From Saprospiraceae bacterium (lineage in GTDB: Bacteria; Bacteroidota; Bacteroidia; Chitinophagales; Saprospiraceae), in the NCBI GenBank assembly GCA_013002625.1, contig JABDJE010000251.1, positions 1 to 12,039 on the forward strand: 12,039 nucleotides of DNA, read 5' to 3'. The position numbers and the translations under genes are program-made. Positions 1 to 8,600 of the stretch are shown here, one piece after another (the stretch's first letter is position 1; the number at the start of each line of letters is the position of its first letter). The notes beneath the pieces are model-generated. The model saw only the letters and a list, made by a program, of their open reading frames with translations, was not told the DNA's origin and did not search any database.

Positions 1-3000
1 CTACTATATTAAACTTCATGACATCGCCAGGTACAACCGGTAATACGGGCGGCATGGAATCAATCTCCATCTTTAAGGCCAGGTCAAACACTTTAGTGCC
101 AACTGCATCATGATCATCTTCATCTAATTTAGAATCACTGTCTTCAATTTCATCATTTGGATCTCCAGTACCATCACCATCTGTCTCATCGTCTGTCTCA
201 TCATCTGGATTACCTCCCGGATCATTATCAGGAATACTATCAGGTGTGCTATCTATATCATCCTGTGGCACCCCTGGGTCATCAGTTTTTTCATAAGAGA
301 CCACTTCCAATATCTGATCCCATGTATTTTCTTTAGATGTGAAATTTGGAATCACTTTCATTTCAAGGCATACTTCAGCAATCTCTCCCACTGGAATAAT
401 ATCTTCTACAAGGATTGATAAATCACCTTCACTTTCCATAGACCACCCTTCTGCTGTGTTTAATGGAGTAGTTTCAAATACTAATCCTTCGCCATATAGA
501 TTTTGAAGATTAATGTTTGTAATGGCTTTATTACCTTGATTATGGATGCTTACACAATATTCAACATAATCTCCATAAGCAATAGGTCCAGATTCATCTG
601 TCCCAACAGTTGCAGCAACATCACATATATAAATAATTGCTGCATCACTGTCATCTTCGTCTAGTTCTGGATCACTATCCTCATTATTGTCATCCGGGTC
701 TCCTGTACCGTTACCGTCTGTCTCATCATCTGTATCGTCATCAGGGTTGCCTCCCGAGTCATTGTCAGGATCATTATCCGGTGTACTATCTGCATCAAAA
801 ATTTTCAAGTCTCCATTCGCATCTTGAAATGCCGTTATCTCTGCAAAAGTTGTCCAACTGTCAGCAGTGACATCATTTGTTGATAGATTATCTATTTGTA
901 AATAAAGACAAAGCGTGTCCGACTCACCTGGACTTAAAGTCTTATCCGACTGTGTTTCCGCCTTAGAGTTGTTACCATTCCATGCTGGAGTAGATGTATC
1001 ATTTTTGGATTTGTATAATAACCCATTTGGAATATCATAATTTATAAACGCGGATTGAATATCAGCATTCCCTTGATTAAATACTACAACTTCATACTTC
1101 ACTTCATCTCCTACTTTTGGCGTCGCTGGTATATCTACAACCTTATTAATGAGTGCCAAATCACATATTTCAATGTCTTCTATATCATGGTCATCCTCAT
1201 CATTAGGGTCGTTGAGTTGATCATCAACTACAGCATCATCACCTGGATTGTCATCTGGTGTACTATCAATGTCATCAGTTGTTGGATCGTTACCTTCATC
1301 ATCCTTGAAATCTGTTATTTCGGCAATATTGTAATAGTTAAGCGGACTTGGATTAGCACATTTGGTAACAACTGCTAATAATTCTATCATCGCTGATTGC
1401 GATGTGGATAACACAGGTGAATAAACAGTGGTTGCAAGGCCATTGCTGTGTGACCAATCTCCATTTCCGGTCTCACTGAATGTAAGACCGCATGGTAAGT
1501 AATCTGAAATCGAAACATTTGAAACTGATAGGCCACCTTGATTTACAAGTTCAATCGTATAGGTAAGTGTATCGCCATATTTATATGGTCCAGCAGGTGA
1601 AACCGTCTTTCTCAAAGCCAAGTCGTATCCAACAATAACTTTCGCTGGATCATGGTCGTCTTCATCACCTCCTTGCTTACCATTCTGATCCACCACATCA
1701 TCGTCGCTATCATCTGGTTCTACACTATTGTCGTTTTGATCATTACTGTCCGGTGTACTGTCAGGATCTGAAGGTGTGGTATTGCTATTATTGTTGTCAT
1801 TATCCGCCAAGCTAATCTCAGCATAATTCCACCAATCCGTTAACATGGCATTAGGTGGTACGACGACTGTCAATTCTAAAGGAATCGTAATTTGTTCACC
1901 TGCATTTAGAGGTGCACTTGAAGTATATTCTAGGTTGCTTCCATTCGTAGACCATCCTGCATTATTCAATGTGCTGAATGTGAATCCATCTCGTATATAA
2001 TCTGTTATTTCATACTGAGCAGCTGCAACATTACCTTGGTTATAGATTGTAATATTAAATACAGCTTTATCTCCTGGAGCATATGGCTTATCTTCTGCAA
2101 GTTTTTTATCAAGCGCTAAGTCAAGCACTGGAACTGTCGCGGGATCAGAGTTATCCTGATCCCCTGCAGCATCACCATTTTCTTCTGTAGATGAACCGTC
2201 ACCATCTATTTCGTCATCTGCATCCGAATTTAATAATCCACCGCCATTATTAGTTGGGTCATTATCAAGCGCCGAATCACAATCTTCAATGGCGCTTCCG
2301 TTGGACATACCTGCACTGATTTCCACTACATTGGTCCAATCTGATGCATTGTCTGCAGAAAGTAGGTTTAAGTATATACAAACACTTTTATTAGATTCTG
2401 CATCAAGGTCATCGATTTGAATGTTGGCATAGCAATTTCCATCAACAGTCCAATCTGCATTACCAACATTATCACTGTCAAACTCAAATCCGGAAGGAAT
2501 GTAATCTGTGAGTGTTATGTTATCGAGATCAAGTAAACTTTGATTGAAAACTGTAGCTGTAAACTTAACCGGATCACCGTAATTTATTGTGCTTACATCA
2601 AAGCCTGGGTCTAGTGTTAATCTTACCGCAACATCTGGTTTAGGTACAAATCCTGCATCAAAGTCATAATTAGTTTCCTCTGCAGTAAACATAATTACTG
2701 GAAAATCACCAACACCAGTTACTGTCATTTCGGTAATGTCTGAGTCATTTGCATCGGTATCAGATCCCTGTCCAATATTAGCTGTAGCAATTCCAAATTG
2801 ATATCCATTAGAAATCAAGATATTCGCATCAGAATCATAACTATCTCCACAGAATACAATAAAGTAACTTGAGTCCTTTTCTATTGATTCAAAGCTTTCT
2901 TCCCACGTTTCTGATGCACTTTTATCATTTGTGAAAAAGTATTGTCCCGAACTATTTGTCGTCGTTGCAGCAACTAAACTTGCACTAGATCCATCTGATG

Positions 3001-5044
3001 GTTTGTGATATAGTTTTACACTCAGATTTTCCATAGGAGTTTCTCCCGGATCCTGAATTCCGTTTTCATTTAAATCCATGAATGCATAATTACCAACGTG
3101 GATGGGCACTTCATCACATATCAATTCAATTTCACCCAATCCGTATGACTTTCCGAATACACTTGAACCTCCTGTCAGAACAGTAATCGCTTGCTCAAAA
3201 CTTTTGCCAGAATCACTCAAACTGAACCAATCTACACCGTTCGAAAAGGCATTTGTTCTAGGGTCCATCGAACCAACTATTAGTTCATGACTACCATGAT
3301 GAACAGCAAGTCCCCCAAGAGCAGTTTCTTCATGAAAATAACCGCCGGCCAAATAATCATCGCCTCCAAAAACTGGTTCTTCAGTTCCAGAAGCAGTACT
3401 TGGATCAACAAAATCTGACATATTAATTGACCAATCCGAACCATCAAAAGGCGCAAATAATAAGTCACCAAAGGCGTCACATATTCTTAAAGTATGAGGC
3501 GCATTAGGTTGTGGAGCTTGAAATCCTCCTTGATCGCCCCATCTGTCCCTAATTCCTATGATCATATTTTCTTCATTATCAAACTCAATATCTGTGATCA
3601 TTGGCTGAGGATATCCTTGTTCTCCTAAACCGTTAACTGGTGGACTTGCTGGATAAATATTTGTATTTAGCCAATCATTCCATGCTGCCGGTCCATAACA
3701 AGTAGATCCTGCACCAAACCCACAGCCTCTGTTATAGTTAAGAGAGAATTCCAATTCTTTTGTAAATCCTGGGTTATCTAAATCGTATGAATAAACGAGC
3801 CCCATCAAAGGACCACCATCTTGTCCATTTGTAACTACACCCAGGTACATTATATTTCTTCTGATCTTTAGAGCAAATGGTATAATTTCATCATTACTCC
3901 CCAATACAGGTAATCCAGGAAGAGGATTCATTGCATCAGCCAATGGTATCACATCTACCTCACCACTCATTGTTGGCGGAGTCGGATTATTTGGATCTGA
4001 TCCCAGTGGAATTCTATAAAGGGATCTGTCAAATAAATTTACTGCCCACAGGTTCAATCCATCATTTGTAATATCCATATCTCCAAACGAAATACGTCCA
4101 ACCTGGTTGAAGGCCACTTCATCGATAACGTCACCACCTCCGGTCAATGTTGTGAAATCATGGGTGTCGGTTCCTGCTACACTAGACCCGAATAAGGTAT
4201 TAAGGTTAACAAAAACAGATCCTGAAGTATTGTTGTCATCCGGATTATCAATAATATAAATTGCACCAGGTCCGCCAGGTCCATATCCTGAAAATCGCTT
4301 CATATATGAAGACGCAAATAAAGTACCTGATTGTTTTTGATAAGCTAATCCGAATGTTGATCCGATTTGGTTTGCCGCGGATTCATGCTTCAGTAAGCTT
4401 GGATCACTATTTTCACTTGCTTGTGGAGAGACATTTGATCCAATTGATATCAAAACGTCTTGTGACCCAGAATTATCGCCATCCACATAACAGTTAATTG
4501 CAAAACTAGCATCCGCTTGGCAATACAATTCTGGTTCAATTATACCTAAATTAATATCGCAAGAAGCTGCATTCGCGAATTGAGTTGTTGTGTAGGCACT
4601 AGAGCCGAAAGTAGAAAGCACATACGGATCTGGAATGTCTCCAAATTCTATTCGATAACTCTCCCCTGATCCAAATGTAACACCTGGGTCAGTAAACGAA
4701 TATTCGCCGTTCACATCTGTCATCTGTGTTTCAAGCAGTGACGCAGAACCAGTACCATTGCTCTTATAGAGTCTAACCTCAATATTATCTAAGCCATTTT
4801 CCAGAGTACCATCATCTTCGCCATTGAAATTAAAGTCAATAAAAACTGTTCCACCTAATCCGCCGCTTGCACAGGGTAGTAAAGGCGTCGCGAATTCATT
4901 GTCATCAATAATCTTTAGAGAAGAAACCTTCTCATAATTGGATTCGGATAAAATATTATCACTATCGATTATTCCAGACATTCCAACAATCAATGCAATT
5001 GTAAGTGCAAGACTTAGTCTAATGTAGTTTTGTGTAAGTACCAT
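1..5044 (-). CDS. Giant secreted SdrD_B / propeller / DUF11-repeat surface protein, 3' end outside the window
   Basis: The frame is open from an ATG at 5044 to the left edge (1681 codons, no stop), so the C-terminus is missing. A TAA codon lies directly before the ATG in frame, which fixes the start. Residues 1-9 then a hydrophobic stretch (about 10-24) form a signal peptide; the cleavage site is unclear. Domains by eye: SdrD_B-like Ig fold about 64-170 (GTVFIDFNFNG, later VNGEYSF); a propeller-like region about 180-640 with GSTFGLAYQ, GYGPGGPGAIY and NLFDRSLYRIP, a type I associate with SdrD_B/DUF11 proteins of Bacteroidota and cyanobacteria; a second SdrD_B-like domain about 648-800 (MDLNENGIQDPGETP); then DUF11-like repeats from 803 onward. 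This suggests an extracellular stalk or adhesin. No catalytic motif is visible. A T9SS sorting domain would be expected beyond the edge, but this is inference. Confidence 0.93.
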   Translation of the reverse strand, partial: MVLTQNYIRLSLALTIALIVGMSGIIDSDNILSESNYEKVSSLKIIDDNEFATPLLPCASGGLGGTVFIDFNFNGEDDGTLENGLDNIEVRLYKSNGTGSASLLETQMTDVNGEYSFTDPGVTFGSGESYRIEFGDIPDPYVLSTFGSSAYTTTQFANAASCDINLGIIEPELYCQADASFAINCYVDGDNSGSQDVLISIGSNVSPQASENSDPSLLKHESAANQIGSTFGLAYQKQSGTLFASSYMKRFSGYGPGGPGAIYIIDNPDDNNTSGSVFVNLNTLFGSSVAGTDTHDFTTLTGGGDVIDEVAFNQVGRISFGDMDITNDGLNLWAVNLFDRSLYRIPLGSDPNNPTPPTMSGEVDVIPLADAMNPLPGLPVLGSNDEIIPFALKIRRNIMYLGVVTNGQDGGPLMGLVYSYDLDNPGFTKELEFSLNYNRGCGFGAGSTCYGPAAWNDWLNTNIYPASPPVNGLGEQGYPQPMITDIEFDNEENMIIGIRDRWGDQGGFQAPQPNAPHTLRICDAFGDLLFAPFDGSDWSINMSDFVDPSTASGTEEPVFGGDDYLAGGYFHEETALGGLAVHHGSHELIVGSMDPRTNAFSNGVDWFSLSDSGKSFEQAITVLTGGSSVFGKSYGLGEIELICDEVPIHVGNYAFMDLNENGIQDPGETPMENLSVKLYHKPSDGSSASLVAATTTNSSGQYFFTNDKSASETWEESFESIEKDSSYFIVFCGDSYDSDANILISNGYQFGIATANIGQGSDTDANDSDITEMTVTGVGDFPVIMFTAEETNYDFDAGFVPKPDVAVRLTLDPGFDVSTINYGDPVKFTATVFNQSLLDLDNITLTDYIPSGFEFDSDNVGNADWTVDGNCYANIQIDDLDAESNKSVCIYLNLLSADNASDWTNVVEISAGMSNGSAIEDCDSALDNDPTNNGGGLLNSDADDEIDGDGSSTEENGDAAGDQDNSDPATVPVLDLALDKKLAEDKPYAPGDKAVFNITIYNQGNVAAAQYEITDYIRDGFTFSTLNNAGWSTNGSNLEYTSSAPLNAGEQITIPLELTVVVPPNAMLTDWWNYAEISLADNDNNNSNTTPSDPDSTPDSNDQNDNSVEPDDSDDDVVDQNGKQGGDEDDHDPAKVIVGYDLALRKTVSPAGPYKYGDTLTYTIELVNQGGLSVSNVSISDYLPCGLTFSETGNGDWSHSNGLATTVYSPVLSTSQSAMIELLAVVTKCANPSPLNYYNIAEITDFKDDEGNDPTTDDIDSTPDDNPGDDAVVDDQLNDPNDEDDHDIEDIEICDLALINKVVDIPATPKVGDEVKYEVVVFNQGNADIQSAFINYDIPNGLLYKSKNDTSTPAWNGNNSKAETQSDKTLSPGESDTLCLYLQIDNLSTNDVTADSWTTFAEITAFQDANGDLKIFDADSTPDNDPDNDSGGNPDDDTDDETDGNGTGDPDDNNEDSDPELDEDDSDAAIIYICDVAATVGTDESGPIAYGDYVEYCVSIHNQGNKAITNINLQNLYGEGLVFETTPLNTAEGWSMESEGDLSILVEDIIPVGEIAEVCLEMKVIPNFTSKENTWDQILEVVSYEKTDDPGVPQDDIDSTPDSIPDNDPGGNPDDETDDETDGDGTGDPNDEIEDSDSKLDEDDHDAVGTKVFDLALKMEIDSMPPVLPVVPGDVMKFNIV
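105..253 (-). repeat. Acidic linker copy 2 (between DUF11-like units 5 and 6)
   Basis: This encodes residues about 1598-1647, starting DSTPDSIPDNDPGGNPDD and ending DEDDHDA. It mirrors the linker at 639-790 almost codon for codon. The two enclosing units are also nearly equal in length (180 and 179 residues). This fits one unit-length duplication of about 540 bp, although the folded parts of units 4 and 5 have diverged more than the linkers. Confidence 0.8.
639..790 (-). repeat. Acidic linker copy 1 (between DUF11-like units 4 and 5)
   Basis: This encodes residues about 1419-1469, starting DSTPDNDPDNDSGGNPDD and ending DEDDSDAA. It is closely similar in protein and DNA to the linker at 105-253, including the shared core TDDETDGxGTGDPxD. 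The other linkers in the protein are much more divergent, so this pair looks like the youngest duplication in the array. The plus strand shows it as a run of catc/gtc-type triplets. Confidence 0.8.
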
Positions 5045-5438
5045 TTACGATATCGTTTAACACTATAATTAATTAAAGTATCATCACTCTCCTGGTAGGT
5101 ACTTATAGCATGGCCATAAGAATTCTATTCTCATTGGGTAAATCGGTACGGGAGGGTAGTTAATTCAACACGGACACTATTCGTATGTGTCAATGCGTGC
5201 ATCATTAACAAATGAATATATCTAATTCATATAGGTCAATGACCTAGAGCGGCTAATGGGCTAAACTTGTTTACTGTATCGGAATGTTCTAAGTTAGGTA
5301 TGCTTAGGGGTAAACATACGGCCCTCATATTCTACTTCATGTAAAACCGGAATATGGGAATTGGAATTTGGGTAAATATTCTTTTAAGTGGAGTGTATCT
5401 CTTCATCAACACCCTCGACTTAAAGTACTTTAACATGA
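5045..5438 (-). other. Long 5' leader / non-coding stretch before the leftmost gene
   Basis: About 395 nt separate the predicted -7 element (5446-5439) from the ATG at 5044, and I see no credible gene on either strand. No further TAnnTTTG match occurs on the minus strand here, so transcription from the upstream element would make a long untranslated leader. It contains two adjacent dyads at 5212-5246. I do not recognise a known riboswitch. No Shine-Dalgarno sequence sits at the proper distance from the ATG, as is usual in Bacteroidota. Confidence 0.5.
5212..5246. repeat. Two adjacent inverted repeats in the leader
   Basis: ATGAAT (5212-5217) pairs with ATTCAT (5225-5230) across a 7-nt loop. 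Two bases further, TAGGTCA (5232-5238) and TGACCTA (5240-5246) form a perfect 7+7 dyad around a single A. The first could fold as an RNA hairpin in the leader. The second, with its 1-nt centre, looks more like a protein-binding DNA site, because an RNA hairpin could not close so tight a loop without losing pairs. No function is known. Confidence 0.45.
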
Positions 5439-5474
5439 CAAATATAATACATATTACAAAAAGTCATAATATGT
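5439..5474 (-). promoter_or_regulatory. Predicted promoter with -7 element and 26-bp dyad, copy A
   Basis: The minus strand reads TATATTTG at 5446-5439, matching the Bacteroidota primary sigma -7 consensus TAnnTTTG. Two nt upstream of it lies a dyad with perfect 7-bp arms, ACATATT and AATATGT, separated by 12 nt (5449-5474). No TTG is found at the usual -33 spacing; the dyad occupies that place. A 7-nt A-tract lies further upstream on the minus strand. The block aligns with 10677-10715 at 33 of 36 positions with one 3-nt gap, so it is probably a shared control site. Whether the bound factor activates or represses cannot be read from the sequence. Confidence 0.62.
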
Positions 5475-5542
5475 ATTAATGTTTTTTTGAAATATTTTGG
5501 GTATTAACGACTAAAGTTGATAAGAATGTGGTTTATGAGTAT

Positions 5543-5578
5543 AAAAAAGGGAAACAACTGGCGTTGTCTCCCCTTTAT
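5543..5578 (-). terminator. Rho-independent terminator of the 1581-residue gene
   Basis: On the minus strand a stem GGGAGACAAC pairs fully with GTTGTTTCCC (one G-U pair) around the loop GCCA, and a T-rich tail TTTTTT follows. It begins about 24 nt after the stop codon at 5604-5602. It separates this gene from the next promoter, so the downstream gene is probably a separate transcription unit. Confidence 0.88.
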
Positions 5579-5601
5579 TTAGTGCTAACGAATAATTAAT
5601 C

Positions 5602-8600
5602 TTAATCTACTACCAACATCCTTGCGTTGAGGCTTGTATTCTGGCCTACAACCTGAATATAAATAATACCATTGCTGGTGATCTGAGTTCTGTCCAATTG
5701 AATTGCCATTCGGCCATTGAATCGAGGTACACTTTGACTGTAAATCATTCTTCCACTTACATCATAGAACATCACTTCTAAATCTTGTGCTTCCTGAGCG
5801 TTCAATTCAATTACTGTACTTTCTTTCCATGGGTTTGGTGAAACCACAATATCAAAGCTTGATTGAGGCAATTTTTTATCTGCAATAGATAAAGCCTTTA
5901 TTTCGCCATTAGAGTAATAACTTTCAGCTTTCATTTGCCTACGATCAAAATCTAGTTTTGTCGCATGATTTGATTTGGCATTAAGCAATAAGGTGAACAA
6001 TGGCTCATCTTCCTCAAAACTTTGTGCTGCCTTGGAATGATAACTTATGTTGAGTATGTTATCATCTGACAAATGAACATTATACTCTGGATCCAAGTCA
6101 AGCAATCCTGCCTCTATGCCTAGATACTCAAAATTGTTTTGACCCAAGGCTATTGAAGCTTGCCAGCCGAGAACATCTTTATATACATCTCCGTAAACCG
6201 GAACTTCAACTATTTCTCCTGGTTGAATAGCTGGCATATCAACAAGCAACCTCATTTCAACTTCATCAATATCATCTTCATTAATGGTCGAGTTCGGTAT
6301 GGCGCTGTCATTAACATCACCCGTCTTTATTCCAACAAAATTGATTGTCATATCTGATGATAAATTCTGTATAGCATAATCTTGCGGAATATCAGTAAAC
6401 CATGGATTATATTCATCAGTAAACTGATGTTCTGCATCTACAAACCGCCAGCTGGTATTTTCAGGAAAGTCCCTATATACACCCAAGATCAATCTTCTCA
6501 ATTCTATCATGTCTCTAGCAGTGATATCGCCAGAATTATCTACATCTGCAGCCAAAAGCTTATATGGACTACTAAGGCGTTCCAATCCAAGAACGTGACG
6601 TTGGATTAGAATAAGGTCTAGCGTACTGATCCCGTTAAGTGGATCATCCAATTTATTTGGTTCAACCAAATAGTTGCCTCCTATTGGCATATTGTTGAAT
6701 GCATATTCTCCATAGGAAGTCGTCGGAACCGATAAGTCTGGGTGGCCTAGATTCACCATAACATTTTCTACAAAATCATCGGTTTCAGTATAAATCGAAC
6801 CTCCGAGATCAACAAGGTTTGAATTAGCAGGACAGATGTTTACGCTGTTGGTATCTTCAACCATCAATATAGCTTCGCAATAATCCTGTGCACCATTTAC
6901 ATTATCTGTCACCCAAAGTTGGAATGTTCGAATACCCAGACTATCACAATCAAATATGATTGATTTGATAGTAGTGTCAGAAGACATACTCAAGGTAATT
7001 GGGTTGTTGCATGTATGGAAACTGCCACCATCAACCATATCGGTGGTAACTTCTACCGTTTCATTATCCATTGCCATATTTGGTACAACATAGAATGTCA
7101 AACCTGACAGACATACTGGATTAGGAGATTTTGTGTTTGTAATTTCGAAAGTCTGCGTGTCGCTATCCACATTTCCACATTGATCAGAGACTGTCCATAA
7201 GATTTGATACACACCGACCGTGAATACGCCTTCAATGATACTTGTGTCGCCGCTATCTACAACATTTAACATATCATCTGTTACCGAATAAGTCCAGTTG
7301 AGTGGTTGAGGACAGTCATCAGTAGCTGTTCTTTCAATTTCTATATCTCCACTTAAGCAATCAATATTATCAGATTCAAATACCAGGTCATCAGCATCAT
7401 CCATTACCGGGGCTTCATCATTGACAAGTGTAACAATCTGAGGACTAGGAATTTCAAAGACATCAAATGTCCCCCCTGATTGGCTACACCAATTGATAAC
7501 TTTCCATGTTCTTTCTATTCTTATACATTCGTTGCCTTGAGGCGTGACAATGGTATCCTGATAATCATATCCCAACAAACTGCATTCATCGTCTCCGGCA
7601 AGGTAGATTGGAAAATTAAAGTTATCAGGTAACTCTTGTGGAATCATATCCGCCTCCGAACACCCATCGGTTACTTCATAGTTCAACGGCCATTGAATAT
7701 TTGCAAAAACAAATGGCGTTTGGTTTTCAACAATTATCTGTTGAGCACACGACTGATAAACACTTCCGTCAGGCGCCATCAATTCAAAGACTCTGGTTAT
7801 TTCTCCAATATTACATTGATTGACATCTTCAGTAGCTATCTCATTAACTACTTGTGTCTCGGCACAATTATCTGTTATAACCGGATTACCAAAAGTGGCA
7901 CCCAGATTATTCAGGTCATAGCTTTCACGACAATCAATAGTCATATTACTAGGACATGTCATCGACGGTAATATATTATCGGCGACATGGACACGAATCA
8001 TACACTGATTTGTATTTCCGCCCATATCCACAGCTTGCATGACAATCATCAATTCTTGTCCTACATCCGTACAACAAAAACTTATACTTTCGCCAAACAG
8101 CGTATCTGCAGGAACACAGGTCGTATCCATTCGCGCGACCTCCACTCTATCCAATCCACATTCATCCCAGCTTCCATCATCAAAACTATTGACAAAAACT
8201 TCAACCATTCCAGTTGAGCCGATATTTACATTGACATCCTGTTCACAGACCGTCACCGGTTCTGTATCATCAGCCACCGTCACCTGCATTGTACAACTGC
8301 TTTGGTTATAACAATCATCATTTACAAGGTAAGTAATGGTATTGACGCCTACCTGTAGTTCTGCAGTCCCACCATTTCCTTCTATAAAGCCAAGTGGATA
8401 ATCCACTCGAACATTAAATCCGTTATTACAATTATCTGTTCCGCTTATTGGCGGCAATACGACCGATCCGGCACAATCATCATTGGTAGTAACAGAAAAA
8501 TCTGGTGGACATTCAAATTCTGGTGCTTCATCGTCAATAACTTCAATAAGTTGAATTCCTCCCTGAGAGGATTCGCCATTACACCACCATTCGCGCACTT

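Larger units (their letters stand above)
1..2638 (-). repeat. Tandem DUF11-like repeats with Asp-rich linkers (at least six units)
   Basis: Within the leftmost gene, repeat units begin at residues 803, 974, 1140, 1294, 1474 and 1653 (nt 2638, 2125, 1627, 1165, 625 and 88), giving unit lengths of 171, 166, 154, 180 and 179 residues; the sixth is cut by the window edge. Each starts with a strand like DLALxK or CDVAA. A segment such as YGDxVxYxVxxxNQG follows, then xxxDYxPxGLxF, a Trp-containing strand, and an acidic linker. Linkers before units 2-6 end in a DEDDHD-like motif 12 or 13 residues before the next unit (the first is degenerate, DQDNSD). The DUF11 (conserved repeat) family assignment rests on these motifs. 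The linkers resemble Asp-rich calcium-binding spacers, but calcium binding is inferred, not shown. Confidence 0.88.

Noticed and set aside
637..1378. Plus-strand open frames at 637-870 and 1055-1378
   Set aside because: They lie opposite the repeat-coding minus-strand gene. Their His/Tyr/Leu-rich or Ile-rich composition is what the complement of Asp-rich and Asn/Ile-rich codons yields, and no recognisable domain is present.
3280..3480. Short minus-strand open frame
   Set aside because: It lies in another frame inside the leftmost gene, whose own frame encodes the continuous propeller-like region there.
5073..5093. AGGAG followed by a tiny minus-strand reading frame (ATG ATA CTT TAA)
   Set aside because: A three-codon leader peptide is not credible. 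Bacteroidota rarely rely on Shine-Dalgarno sites, and the real start lies about 40 nt further on.
5449..5490. The AT-rich dyad plus T-run read as a plus-strand terminator
   Set aside because: No plus-strand gene ends there, the stem is only A/T-rich with a 12-nt loop, and the same block recurs with a -7 element on the minus strand, so a promoter reading fits better.
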